This document shows, one piece after another, positions 37,500-45,984 of a stretch of 45,984 nt of DNA (the stretch's first letter is position 1; every line of letters starts with the position of its first letter). Under the pieces are notes generated by a model, which was not told the DNA's origin, searched no databases, and worked only from the letters and a program-made list of their open reading frames with translations. The DNA is from Lachnospiraceae bacterium. GTDB taxonomy: Bacteria > Bacillota > Clostridia > Lachnospirales > Lachnospiraceae. Position numbers and translations under genes: made by a program. The stretch spans positions 1 through 45,984 of the forward strand of contig JAAWOU010000025.1 of assembly GCA_022799755.1 (NCBI GenBank). Reading direction: 5' to 3'.

Positions 37500-39710
37500 C
37501 TATCGCTTCTCTATCTTCTGCAGCGCCTCATTCAGCGCCGTAATCTGTTCCTGCTTAATTGCAGGTCCCGCCATTTTTAAAATGCTTTCCAACGTCATTC
37601 CGGCCATCATTTTTTCCAGATTGGCATTGCCGGAAGCGGCCTTTGCCACATCTCCCCGGGATGCCCTTGCAGCATCCATCATCCGTCCGACAATTGCCGC
37701 CGACTTCGGATTCTGCATCAGGATTCCCATCGTATCTTTGATGGAAAAGCAGTCCGGCCTGAATGTATCCGCATCAAACCAGTTGACCACTGCCTCTTTT
37801 TCCAGCATACTGTACTGCGGATCGGCCTTTTCCGCTTTTCGGATGACCATCGTATCCTTCTCTCCGCCTGCCATTGCAGTAATCTCATGTTCACCATTTA
37901 ACGCTATCCTGAAGTTGAATACCCTGCTGCCTGTCAGCGTCTGATATTCCCTGCCGTCCACAAGAAGCGTCACACTGGATTGATTGGAATAGACTTTCAC
38001 TGTCGTTTCCGCCTGTTCCCGGTTTACATAACGTTTTCCGCAAAGATGTACAAAGGGCTCACTGCTCCACGCTGCCTTATACAGATAAAAAGCATCCTTC
38101 TTTACTCTGCGGTCAAAGGTCACCAGACCCTTCTGGTTTTCTCCGTGCCTGCCGCCCTCGTCCCTGCCGTCCGCGGCAAAATCAAACATATTCCAGACAT
38201 ATGTTGCCCACAGATAAGGACGTTCTTCAATACATTGCAGCAGATGTTCATGGTAAACACATTGATAGCTTTCCGTATAATCTCCCTTTTCCGGGTTCTC
38301 TGCCTGATATTGGGGATTGGCGTCCGCGCCATACTCGGAAAATCCGATGATACGCCCCGGAAATTTTGCATGATATTCATCAAAGAAACTGTCGTTTTGC
38401 GGCAGTTCTCCCAGATACCAGCCAAAATACAGGTTGTAACTGTTAACATCCGCAATCTCTGTCATCGGACTGTCTGTCTCCAGCATAAATGCATGCGCCA
38501 TAGCGGTGGGGCGTGCAGCATCCATTTTATGGCATAAATCATTTAATGAACGATGATTTTCCATCATATCCTCCGTCACGCTGCCGCCTGCCGTGATCTC
38601 ATTGGACAGCCCCCAGCAGATAACGGACGGATGATTGTAACACTGTGTGATCAGCTCACGCATCTGAGTCAGGGTATTCTCCCTTCCTCCCGGCATATGC
38701 GCCGTAATATAGGGAATTTCCGCCCACACCACCATGCCGTATTCGTCCGCCAGATCATAAAATTCCTGCGCATGCTGATAATGAGCCAGCCTGATGGTAT
38801 TGGCGCCGATTTCTTTTATTAATTCCATATCTTCGCGATGCATTTCATCAGTAAGCGCATTCCCTGCTCCCTTGCGGTCCTGATGTCTGGACACGCCGCG
38901 CAGAGGATACTCCCTGCCGTTTAACAAAAATCCCCTTTCCGGGTCAAAGCCAAAAGTCCGGCAGCCCATCCTGCTGCTGATTTCGTCCTTTATGATGCCG
39001 CCGCAGATCAGCTCCGCCTTTACCTGATACAAAAACGGATCTTCCACACCGTTCCACAAATGAACCTGAGGAATCGTGATTTCCGCCTTCGCATAACCCT
39101 CCGCCGCCAGCGCCTGCACCTTATACATATGTCCGTCTCCGATGACGGTAAATCGTACCGTTTCCCCGCCTGTCTGCCATGTTTCCAGAGTCACCACCGC
39201 CTGGTTCCCGTCCACCTTCGGCGTAATCTTCATCCCGGGGGTTCCGTCCTTCACCAGTTCAAAATGCTCCTCTGATACTGTAATGAGACGCACCCCCCGG
39301 TACAGTCCGCCATAAAAGGTGAAATCCGCTTTCTGGGGATAAACAGTATCGTTCACACTGTTATCCACCGCCACACAGAGCAGATTCTCCTCCCGCAGTT
39401 CCTGCGTGATGTCCACACGGAAAGCAGAATAGCCGCCCTCATGGTGCGCCAGATGTTTTCCGTTCAAGTATACATCGGCCGTCATGGCCGCCCCGGGGAA
39501 TTCCAGCACAGCCCTGCCGTCAGACTGCGGCCTGCCAAATTGTCTGCAGTACATTGCCGTACCCCTCCAATAGTCGTTTCCGCCGTCCTGTCCGTCCTCC
39601 GCATTCCATGTGTGGGGCAGTGTCACTGCCTCCCAGTCCGGCAATTCTGCCGGAACCCGGGAGGTTTTTTCAAAACGCCAGTTGTCGTTAAAATCTACTG
39701 TTTTTCGCAT
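37500..39710 (-). CDS. GH2 beta-galactosidase/glucuronidase-like enzyme with C-terminal helical module
   Basis: A 736-residue cytoplasmic GH2 enzyme. The sugar-binding domain (about 1-150, DNWRFEKT and LPHTWNAEDGQDGGNDYWRG in part), the immunoglobulin-like domain and the catalytic barrel are in order; the acid/base Glu lies in WGLSNEI near 368 and the nucleophile Glu in FSEYGAD near 460. After the barrel, about 70 residues form the helical module ending TALNEALQKIEKR, which is shared with the GH43 N-terminus. The order of genes suggests co-transcription with GPH (33 bases upstream) and GH3 (25 bases downstream). Exact glycoside unknown. Confidence 0.9.
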   Translation of the reverse strand: MRKTVDFNDNWRFEKTSRVPAELPDWEAVTLPHTWNAEDGQDGGNDYWRGTAMYCRQFGRPQSDGRAVLEFPGAAMTADVYLNGKHLAHHEGGYSAFRVDITQELREENLLCVAVDNSVNDTVYPQKADFTFYGGLYRGVRLITVSEEHFELVKDGTPGMKITPKVDGNQAVVTLETWQTGGETVRFTVIGDGHMYKVQALAAEGYAKAEITIPQVHLWNGVEDPFLYQVKAELICGGIIKDEISSRMGCRTFGFDPERGFLLNGREYPLRGVSRHQDRKGAGNALTDEMHREDMELIKEIGANTIRLAHYQHAQEFYDLADEYGMVVWAEIPYITAHMPGGRENTLTQMRELITQCYNHPSVICWGLSNEITAGGSVTEDMMENHRSLNDLCHKMDAARPTAMAHAFMLETDSPMTEIADVNSYNLYFGWYLGELPQNDSFFDEYHAKFPGRIIGFSEYGADANPQYQAENPEKGDYTESYQCVYHEHLLQCIEERPYLWATYVWNMFDFAADGRDEGGRHGENQKGLVTFDRRVKKDAFYLYKAAWSSEPFVHLCGKRYVNREQAETTVKVYSNQSSVTLLVDGREYQTLTGSRVFNFRIALNGEHEITAMAGGEKDTMVIRKAEKADPQYSMLEKEAVVNWFDADTFRPDCFSIKDTMGILMQNPKSAAIVGRMMDAARASRGDVAKAASGNANLEKMMAGMTLESILKMAGPAIKQEQITALNEALQKIEKR

Positions 39711-39742
39711 ATAACAATCTCCGTCTCATTGAAACTATCTTA

Positions 39743-41515
39743 CTATTTTCCCTCTTTTTTTCTGGCTTTTGCTTCCGCTTTCGCTTTCTTCGCCGCTATC
39801 TTTTCCAGGGCTTTGCGATTCTCCGTCTCAAAATCCAGTCCTTTCTTCGCGCATTTCTCTTTCAGCTCACTCACCCGGATTTCTTCCGCCATACGGTCAG
39901 CCTCTTCGCGCTCCCGGCGCTCCAACTCTTCCGCAGGTATGTACTCAATCCCCCTTGCCCTGCATTCCGCCACATGGCGTTCCTGCAGTTCTCTGGATAT
40001 CCTCGGCATGTCATCCTCAAGCTTAAACACAAAACAGAACATAAAGAATACAATTATGCCAATAATGATATAACTTCCCTGATAAGCCATATTGATCCAA
40101 TTTGTAGCAGATGCCGCCTGATCGGCATAAAGCGCGATATCCCCATCTGTCCCAACCTGCTGAGGCTGCATATAACCGCTGACCATCAGCCCCAGATTAA
40201 AGATTCCCTGGGCGATGCCAACGGCAAACATCATAACCGCACTGACAAACCCGCCGGTAATCCCATCCGCGCGGATCTTTGTTTTCCACTCCACCTGATC
40301 GATCACATCTCCCATAAAGGATAACATCATGTAACTAAACGCAATATTACCAATCGCCGCAAGGGCTGTCCCTGCATAAATCATTGTTCCGCTGCCGGCG
40401 CTCATAAATGCCATAATCGAACCGACAACTGTCAGAACCGACATTGTCCATATTGTCTTTGTCCGCCCGAATTTTTTCGTTAACGGCAGCATCAGCAGGA
40501 TACCCGGTCCCATTGGCGATAACGCAATCATCTGAAACTTCGCCTGAATCGCCCCCACATTGCCGTACGCATTTCCGTTTACCACCCAGCCAGAATAATA
40601 AATCAGTGAAATATTCCGAATATTGGTCAAAATTTCCGTAAGCAGAAAGATAATCACAAGCAGGATCCAATATTTACTTTTCAGGCAGGCTTTGAACTGA
40701 ACCCACATTCCTTCTTCCCGGTGGATTTCTTCTTTATTCCTTTCCGCATTTGCGACTCCGCTCTGATTACGGCGTTCTTCCGTGACACGTTCGCGGGTGT
40801 AAAAATACTGTACAAATGTAGTGCACACACCAATCAATGCCATAATTGACATGCTCAGCAGATACCCCTGTGCATTGTTGCCATTGACCATTTTGCAGAC
40901 CGATGCCAGAATCATCGGGAAAAGAATGGAAACCAGCCCGGTTCCTACATTGACCACGATTCTTGCCGCAACCGCCAGATTTTTACGCTGATTCACATTC
41001 CTTGTGGAAACCGGCGCCGTCAATTCTTTTGCCATATTCCACATCGTAAAGGAAACGCTATAATAGAGATTAAATGCCACCATGATCCAGATGGCCTGAT
41101 GCACAGGCTTTGTAAATGGCATCCAGAACAAAAGGAGGATGCTGACAAACACAAAAGGCGTGGATATTAAAAGCCATGGACGCACTTTTCCCTGCCTGCA
41201 GGTGGTAGAATCAATGATCTTCGCCATAACAAGATTCGTCACCGCGTCAATGAGCTTGCTGAATACCGGAAACAGCACCATAAAAGACGCTATCCACGCA
41301 CCCTTTGTAGAGTCAAATCCGATGACATCCGTAAGGTACTGATTGAAATAGCTGTTCACAATAGAACTTGTCATTGCCATTCCCCATATACCCAGGACAT
41401 ACCCCAGCCACAATTCCTTTCGGGTGGTGTTCTGTGATCTGATGCGGGAATCCCATTTCGAACCGCTGAATGCATTTGCCAGCAGTCCTTTTTTTGCAGT
41501 TGCCTGTGTACTCAT
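39743..41515 (-). CDS. GPH-family glycoside:cation symporter
   Basis: A 590-residue carrier of the glycoside-pentoside-hexuronide family (major facilitator superfamily), about 12 membrane helices, importing saccharides with Na+ or H+. The sequence opens with the helix WLGYVLGIWGMAMTSSIVNSY and holds the loop DSTTCRQGKVRPW typical of the family. An unusually long, highly charged cytosolic tail (about residues 495-590) ends in a Lys/Ala-rich run. ATG 41515 follows AAGGAGG. It is the first structural gene of the glycan locus and likely feeds the intracellular GH2, GH3 and GH43 enzymes. Confidence 0.9.
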   Translation of the reverse strand: MSTQATAKKGLLANAFSGSKWDSRIRSQNTTRKELWLGYVLGIWGMAMTSSIVNSYFNQYLTDVIGFDSTKGAWIASFMVLFPVFSKLIDAVTNLVMAKIIDSTTCRQGKVRPWLLISTPFVFVSILLLFWMPFTKPVHQAIWIMVAFNLYYSVSFTMWNMAKELTAPVSTRNVNQRKNLAVAARIVVNVGTGLVSILFPMILASVCKMVNGNNAQGYLLSMSIMALIGVCTTFVQYFYTRERVTEERRNQSGVANAERNKEEIHREEGMWVQFKACLKSKYWILLVIIFLLTEILTNIRNISLIYYSGWVVNGNAYGNVGAIQAKFQMIALSPMGPGILLMLPLTKKFGRTKTIWTMSVLTVVGSIMAFMSAGSGTMIYAGTALAAIGNIAFSYMMLSFMGDVIDQVEWKTKIRADGITGGFVSAVMMFAVGIAQGIFNLGLMVSGYMQPQQVGTDGDIALYADQAASATNWINMAYQGSYIIIGIIVFFMFCFVFKLEDDMPRISRELQERHVAECRARGIEYIPAEELERREREEADRMAEEIRVSELKEKCAKKGLDFETENRKALEKIAAKKAKAEAKARKKEGK

Positions 41516-41593
41516 AAAAACCTCCTTCATTCATTATATATTTTTTATATTTTTTCACCTGTAATCCGACATTTTTTAGAAGTTTTCACAATA

Positions 41594-41623
41594 ATTCTAG
41601 CAGACAAAGGGAAATCACCGCAA
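41594..41623 (-). promoter_or_regulatory. Promoter of the GPH-GH2-GH3-GH43 operon
   Basis: Minus-strand TTGCGG (41618-41623), 18-base spacer and TAGAAT (41594-41599) preceded by TGC, an extended -10. It lies between the araC terminator and the symporter start; the poor -35 fits an activator-dependent promoter. Confidence 0.6.
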
Positions 41624-41626
41624 CAA

Positions 41627-41677
41627 AAAATCTGCCATTTAGACAAAAAATTAGTTTTGTTTTCCATGGCAGATTTT
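41627..41677 (-). terminator. Terminator after the AraC gene
   Basis: AAAATCTGCCAT (41627-41638) pairs perfectly with ATGGCAGATTTT (41666-41677). The right arm overlaps the stop codon of the regulator, and the minus strand continues with a T-run. The 27-base loop is long; the terminator separates the regulator from the glycosidase operon. Confidence 0.7.
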
Positions 41678-42878
41678 ATAAAAAATGTTTTTCCCTATAT
41701 TCTACCGGCAGCATCCCGGTATCTTTTTTGAATTGTTCTGTAAAATAACTGCGGGAGCAGAACCGAAGCCGGTCTGCAATCTCCTGAATGCTGAGATTTG
41801 TCGCGCTCAGAAGGCTTCTTGCCTCCCTCATACGCGCCTGACAGATATACGCCTTTATACTCATCCCTGTTTCTGCCTTAAACTTTCTGGACAGATAATA
41901 TTCCGTATAGTCCACATGCTCTGCAAGCACCCTGAGGCTCAGGGAGTCCGAAACATGGGTATCAATATAATCACAGCACATCCGCACAGGCTTTGATATT
42001 CCCGCCCTCCGCCGCACCTGATTGACCCTTCGTATAAAGTCTTCATACATCGTATGGCTGATTGCGGCAATCTGACTGACATTCTGTGCCCTGTCCACGG
42101 CTGCGGTATAAGTATCGCTCAATGTATAGGCCCATTCTGACGACAGCCCTCCCTCAATAGCCGCGCGGGAACACAAGGTGATAAACGCTACCACGGAATA
42201 CTTCGCCTGCCGCACCGGGTCGGCACACTGCAGGCGGATTCCGGAACTGACACTGCCCGACACTGACAGGGCATCATGATAATCCAGATTTCCGGTACGC
42301 ACCATGTCCAACAGTTTTTTCTCCACAAAAAACGGTGCATGAACCACCCTTTCATCCTCTGTTTCCTGCCGTTTCTGCCCCTGCCCCGCTTCATAATACA
42401 CAAAATCACTGGTACGCACTTTTCTTCCCATCACATAATAGTGCAGGGCAACCGCATGCTGAAACAGCACATTGATACTGACATAGGGGATATCCTTCAC
42501 ACAATCCAAAACCGCCAGCTTATTCCGAATGCTCAGATTCAGTTTGTCTGCCGCCTGCTCTACCTCTCTTCTGGCATATTCACCCGTAAGCACCGGTCCG
42601 ATCGCAAAAAAGCCCTCCGTCTTTCCATCCTCATCATGCTTTGCCACTACCGCCCACATCGTTCCTATCGTATTGCTTATGATAAGAGGCAGCGTCGTCT
42701 TCTGTCCATGGCTCAGTATCACTTCCCTGCGGTCTCTGCCCAGCAGAAGCAATCCGTGAAAATACGGAGCTATACTGTTAGTCGTCAATAAATCCAGCTT
42801 CGCGTCATATTCCCACGTCCACAATCCATAGCAGTCCAACAGCATCCGGAAAAAACTGTCCCGCACATCATATTCCAC
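41676..42878 (-). CDS. AraC-family transcriptional regulator of the glycan locus
   Basis: A 400-residue regulator. Residues 1-280 form a ligand-sensing region of a type I cannot name with certainty (PAS/GAF-like or substrate-binding). The C-terminal 100 residues carry two helix-turn-helix motifs: SLRVLAEHVDYTEYYLSRKF and SIQEIADRLRFCSRSYFTEQF (each quoted in part), ending MLPVEYREKHFL. The gene precedes the GPH/GH operon on the same strand, separated by its own terminator and a second promoter, as expected for a local activator. No membrane segments, so the inducer is probably an intracellular sugar. Confidence 0.85.
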   Translation of the reverse strand: MEYDVRDSFFRMLLDCYGLWTWEYDAKLDLLTTNSIAPYFHGLLLLGRDRREVILSHGQKTTLPLIISNTIGTMWAVVAKHDEDGKTEGFFAIGPVLTGEYARREVEQAADKLNLSIRNKLAVLDCVKDIPYVSINVLFQHAVALHYYVMGRKVRTSDFVYYEAGQGQKRQETEDERVVHAPFFVEKKLLDMVRTGNLDYHDALSVSGSVSSGIRLQCADPVRQAKYSVVAFITLCSRAAIEGGLSSEWAYTLSDTYTAAVDRAQNVSQIAAISHTMYEDFIRRVNQVRRRAGISKPVRMCCDYIDTHVSDSLSLRVLAEHVDYTEYYLSRKFKAETGMSIKAYICQARMREARSLLSATNLSIQEIADRLRFCSRSYFTEQFKKDTGMLPVEYREKHFL

Positions 42879-43160
42879 CCTTTCACCCCTTTCTGAACCG
42901 CTCCTTTTCTTTTACGCAAACCCCCGCGTCACGGCCATGGTCGCCCGGCCGGCAAATTCCGCTAATTTTTCCACCGGCTCTTACTCTGGTATCTGTTTTC
43001 ATATCCGTCTTCCTGAATCAATATTTAATCAACAGATTTTACAGATCCGTTGATCATCTTGCATTTCAATCTGAAATTGATGACTGTATATACTTTCCTC
43101 TTTTATTATAATACCATTAGCAATCAACATTTGTCGATAAAAATATTGGGTGAATAAGAT
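42879..43160. other. Intergenic interval, no gene recognised
   Basis: About 280 bases upstream of the AraC gene and the MATE relic. The minus strand contains a short coding-like end (AEFAGRATMAVTRGFA followed by a stop at about 42914) that resembles the tail of a protein, but too little remains to name it. The AraC promoter is presumably here. Confidence 0.3.
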
Positions 43161-43379
43161 ATGGATAAGAAAGAAGAACAGGAATATTTCATGCTGCGTC
43201 AGGGTGTCTTCCTGATTCCGCTGCTCTATGCAACGAACGCCCTGTTTGGCGTGACCGGAAATATTATCGCACACATCATCGCAGATATCACAGCCGCGGC
43301 AGTTGCAATCGCACTTGCTCTCCGACAGTATGGAAAGTTAAAGCAGTCCGTTTCCGAATCTGCTGCAGAGCTTCATTGA
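43161..43379 (+). pseudogene. C-terminal relic of a MATE-family efflux transporter
   Basis: A 72-codon frame with MLRQGVFLIPLLYATNALFG, then a helix containing IADITAAAVAIALALRQYGKL. This is the pattern of the last two helices of MATE transporters, which end in IAD(I/F) and a hydrophobic helix followed by a basic tail. About 380 upstream residues are missing. The final 12 residues come from the antisense of a glycosidase tail relic, so the original end is also lost. It could be expressed but cannot be a working transporter. Confidence 0.55.
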
Positions 43380-43422
43380 CTGCCGTAAGCTGTTCCGGCC
43401 TGACAGCGGGAGCAGCCCCTTT
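43348..43422 (-). pseudogene. Relic of the glycosidase-associated helical module
   Basis: In the frame shifted by one from glycerate kinase, 25 codons read KGAAPAVRPEQLTAVNEAL and then QQIRKR. They match the GH2 C-terminus MAGPAIKQEQITALNEAL, KIEKR. DNA similarity to 37500-37570 is visible by eye, including GGAACAG, TTACGGC and GCTCTGCAG. The fragment is fused to the 3' end of the glycerate kinase gene and replaces its natural stop. Confidence 0.7.
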
Positions 43423-44647
43423 TAATCAACAATACGGCGACATCATTGACGTTAGTACCGGTTGCGCCTGTTTTGATCAGTCCGCCTGCTGCTTCCAGCG
43501 CCATATAGGCATTGTTATCCTGTAACGCCTGGTAGATCTCGATTCCCATGAATCTCAGGCGCTCTTTTGTGTATCCGTCACAGTATCCTCCGGCGGCATC
43601 CGTAGGTCCATCCGTTCCGTCGCTTCCTATGCTGAATACGGCGGTATCCTTTAAACCGGATATCCCTTCCGCTGCCGCCAATGCCAGTTCCTGATTCCGC
43701 CCTCCCTTTCCGGCTCCGGTTAGATGCACGATGGTCTCGCCGCCTGCCAGAAAGGCCAGACTCTGTTGGGAATCCTGATGGGTTTTGGCAATGGAAGCCA
43801 GAAAGCTCCCCGCCTCCCTGGCCTCACAGCACAGCCGATCCGTCAGGATCATGGGGTGATACCCCAGCTCTTTGCACGCTTCCGCCGCCGCAAGACACAG
43901 ATTCCTCACGCTTCCCGTGATCACGGTTTCCACATTGTCCAGTTCCTTTGGCGTTTCTTCCCTCAATAATTCCATTGCCTGCCCACTGATGCGAAGCCGG
44001 TATTTTTCCGCAACCGCAAGCGCCTGCTCACAGGTACTGCTGTCAGGATATGCCGGTCCGGAAGCGATCATGTCCAATGGGTCACCCAATATATCACTTA
44101 GCACGATACTATACACCCTGGCGGGGGCGCATATTTCCGCAAAGCGCCCTCCCTTTACGGCGGAAAGCCGCTTGCGTATGATGTTCATCTCCGTGATATC
44201 CGCCCCACAGGCCAGAAGCTGTTCCGTAATACGGGAAAGCTCCTGGCCGGGAATCAGAGGTTTTTCAAAAAGAGCCGATCCTCCTCCTGACAATAAAAAA
44301 ATAACAGTATCCTCTTCTTTTAGATCACTCACCAGGTCCAGAGCCGCCTGCGTACCCAGAAAAGAGTTATCATCCGGCACGGGATGTCCTGCTTCAAAAC
44401 ATTGAACCTTCGGGATATCACCCTTCACATGCTCATATTTCGTCACGCATACACCGGCCTGCAGTCTGTCCCCCAGAATAGCGGCTGCCGTTTTCGCCAT
44501 CTGCCATGCTGCTTTTCCTGTTGCCACCAGATACACTCTTCCTTCATGGAAACATTTTCCTGCCAATGCCTGCGCTACCGCCTCGTCCGGCATCACTTTC
44601 CGCAGTGCGGCTTTTATGATCCTGTCAGCATCTTTTTTCAGATCCAT
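43373..44647 (-). CDS. Glycerate 2-kinase (GckA/TtuD, MOFRL family)
   Basis: A 424-residue kinase that phosphorylates D-glycerate at C2 to 2-phosphoglycerate. The family signs are VATGKAAWQMAK near 41, AGHPVPD near 86, FLLSGGGSAL near 117 and, in the C-terminal MOFRL domain, GSDGTDGPTDAAGG near 340 and TGTNVNDVAVLL near 393. The last 17 residues after LLIK are not family sequence: they are read out of frame through a glycosidase tail relic, so the true C-terminus has been swapped. ATG 44647 follows GGAG. The gene is divergent from a hydroxyacid dehydrogenase that could supply glycerate. Confidence 0.92.
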   Translation of the reverse strand: MDLKKDADRIIKAALRKVMPDEAVAQALAGKCFHEGRVYLVATGKAAWQMAKTAAAILGDRLQAGVCVTKYEHVKGDIPKVQCFEAGHPVPDDNSFLGTQAALDLVSDLKEEDTVIFLLSGGGSALFEKPLIPGQELSRITEQLLACGADITEMNIIRKRLSAVKGGRFAEICAPARVYSIVLSDILGDPLDMIASGPAYPDSSTCEQALAVAEKYRLRISGQAMELLREETPKELDNVETVITGSVRNLCLAAAEACKELGYHPMILTDRLCCEAREAGSFLASIAKTHQDSQQSLAFLAGGETIVHLTGAGKGGRNQELALAAAEGISGLKDTAVFSIGSDGTDGPTDAAGGYCDGYTKERLRFMGIEIYQALQDNNAYMALEAAGGLIKTGATGTNVNDVAVLLIKRGCSRCQAGTAYGSQ

Positions 44648-44678
44648 GGTACATCTCCTGTTTATTTTTTATCCACTC

Positions 44679-44687
44679 ATCATAGCA
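44679..44687 (-). promoter_or_regulatory. Extended -10 promoter for glycerate kinase
   Basis: Minus-strand TGC-TATGAT about 32 bases upstream of the start codon; no clear -35 box. The same TGC-TAnnnT form occurs at the smsC and GPH promoters. Confidence 0.5.
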
Positions 44688-44881
44688 CAACAAAACCCAA
44701 TCAAGGAACGAAATCCTGCCATGAAGATTAAATTTATGCGCACGTCCTCCGCAAAGGCAAAAGATTATTCTTCTGAGCAATATTTTATTCTCCATATTTA
44801 GCAAACTACTGTACACTGAATTTATCCTAAACATCATAATAACAAATATGAAAGAAAAACAAAAGGAGAGGAGGAAAAGTT

Positions 44882-45877
44882 GTGCCGGAAATCAAAAAAG
44901 TAATTGTAACAGCCATGATCGGTCCGGAAAACAAAGAAAAACTGAGAGCCGCCCTGGCTCCTGCGGAAGTTACTTTCTGTATGCCCTACGGCCCCGGTTC
45001 AAAAGAAAAGATCGCCGAGGCATCCAGGGAGGTGGATGTGGCCATCATGAACGGGGATGTGGAGGATTGTGTCCTGGCAAGCCCGAACCTGAAATGGATA
45101 CACTGCTGCCGCGCCGGTGTGGAAAAATCTGCTTCGGAAGAATTGTTTGACAGGGGCATCATCCTTACCAGCTCCAGCGGACGCAGCGCCCCGGCCCTTG
45201 CGGAACATGCACTGATGTTCATGATGGCTCTGACCTACGACCTGCCGGGTCTCCATCGCGCCCAGGCCAGACATCAATGGGCGGCGGGACGGGAGTATTT
45301 TATGCGGACCGGAATGTATCGGAAAACGGTGGGGATCATCGGCGCAGGAAAGACCGGACTGGAGCTTGCCAGACTCTGCAAAGGTTTCGACATGAGAGTC
45401 CTGGGGTGGAGGCGGACACGGACACCGGAACCGAATATTGATGAAATGTTCGGTTCCCGGGACGGGGATGACCTGAAGCAGTTTCTGTCCGGATGTGATT
45501 ATGTGGTGCTTTCCATTGAACTTAACGACAGTACCTGGCATATGATCGGTGCCGGGGAACTGGCAGCCATGAAAGAATCCGCTTATCTGATCAATATGGG
45601 CCGGGGCGCCCTGATCGATGAGCCTGCCCTGATCGATGCTCTGCAAAGCAGCCGGATTGCCGGTGCGGGACTGGATACCTTTGAGACAGAGCCCCTCCCT
45701 GCAGACAGTCCTTTCTGGGATATGGCAAACGTTATCATAACCCCCCATATCACCCCCCAGCTCCCCGACAGGGAGGAACGTATGCTTAAGTTTGTGTTTG
45801 ACAACATCAGAGCTTATAAGGAAGGCGGAGGCTTTGTCAATCTGGTCACCAGAAAAAGCCTGCTGACCAGACGGTAA
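44882..45877 (+). CDS. D-2-hydroxyacid dehydrogenase (hydroxypyruvate/glyoxylate reductase-like)
   Basis: A 331-residue NAD(P)-dependent dehydrogenase. The substrate domain comes first, then the Rossmann domain with VGIIGAGKTGLELARL near 153; INMGRGALIDEPAL near 237 and the catalytic-region ITPHIT near 286 follow. The start is GTG 44882 behind a strong GGAGAGGAGG. Members reduce 2-oxoacids such as hydroxypyruvate, glyoxylate or phenylpyruvate. The divergent glycerate kinase makes hydroxypyruvate to D-glycerate the most attractive reading, but the substrate cannot be fixed from sequence. Confidence 0.85.
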   Translation: MPEIKKVIVTAMIGPENKEKLRAALAPAEVTFCMPYGPGSKEKIAEASREVDVAIMNGDVEDCVLASPNLKWIHCCRAGVEKSASEELFDRGIILTSSSGRSAPALAEHALMFMMALTYDLPGLHRAQARHQWAAGREYFMRTGMYRKTVGIIGAGKTGLELARLCKGFDMRVLGWRRTRTPEPNIDEMFGSRDGDDLKQFLSGCDYVVLSIELNDSTWHMIGAGELAAMKESAYLINMGRGALIDEPALIDALQSSRIAGAGLDTFETEPLPADSPFWDMANVIITPHITPQLPDREERMLKFVFDNIRAYKEGGGFVNLVTRKSLLTRR

Positions 45878-45984
45878 AATATGCGGTAGGTAATTGCGAA
45901 ACTCCCTGATTTTTGGCCCGAAATCAAGGTGAGAACAGAGAACGTATGTTTTGCAATGGTGTGGAATGCGAAGCTGAAAATGGG
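45878..45984. other. Right edge, no gene recognised
   Basis: A frame on the plus strand is open from about 45888 to the edge (including FWPEIKVRTENV), but no start codon with a ribosome site is evident and I do not recognise the sequence. It may be the beginning of a gene or a repeat continuing beyond the window. Confidence 0.25.

Noticed and set aside
44616..44837. Short frames in the glycerate kinase/dehydrogenase divergent region
   Set aside because: They lack ribosome sites and overlap the promoter and start region of glycerate kinase.

Overview
The window looks like the chromosome of a strictly anaerobic, gut-type Clostridia, most likely a Lachnospiraceae member. The grounds are: a pyruvate:ferredoxin oxidoreductase, a minimal two-gene Fe-S assembly pair, YesN/YesM plus LplB/LplC-type sugar ABC systems, intracellular GH2/GH3/GH43 enzymes fed by a GPH symporter, purine-rich Shine-Dalgarno sites, and tRNA genes without encoded CCA. 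This is inferred from gene content only; no 16S gene is present.

Layout. 1-4320: end of an unrecognised gene, tRNA-Pro, a housekeeping minus-strand run (THUMP RNA methyltransferase, rdgB, yfcE), a small Asn/Gln-rich protein, a DUF1700 membrane protein and tRNA-Arg. 4488-12637 (plus): glycogen debranching enzyme, the Fe-S assembly pair smsC/smsB, then nifJ, whose Shine-Dalgarno site is folded into the terminator-like hairpin that follows smsB. 12650-17983 (minus): BlaI/M56-type sensor-repressor pair with a clear operator, two membrane proteins, a DegV protein and a four-tRNA cluster (Glu, Met/Ile2, Asp, Val). 18206-25023: a sugar ABC transporter divergent from its probable YesN/YesM regulators.

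25069-33505 is the most unusual part. Two 63-bp copies of a palindromic element, about 90% identical and inverted (25231-25293 and 32981-33043), bracket a 7.7-kb minus-strand cassette: LytTR response regulator, GHKL kinase, a trigger-factor-like protein, a CGAC thioredoxin, a minimal ferredoxin:thioredoxin-reductase-type Fe-S protein, a second trigger-factor-like protein, a complete ABC exporter half, a second exporter half that has lost its ATPase domain, and a TSCPD-domain protein that has lost its N-terminus. Gene remnants lie outside both ends (a glycerate kinase piece and a frameshifted GH3 piece). I read this as a regulated thiol-redox, protein-folding and export module, now partly decayed by a deletion.

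33509-42878 (minus) is a glycan-use locus: AraC regulator, GPH symporter, GH2, domain-permuted GH3 and GH43. The GH2 C-terminus and the GH43 N-terminus share a small helical module, and an out-of-frame relic of the same module sits at the 3' end of the glycerate kinase gene, next to a MATE transporter relic. 43373-45877: glycerate kinase divergent from a D-2-hydroxyacid dehydrogenase, a plausible hydroxypyruvate/glycerate route to 2-phosphoglycerate.
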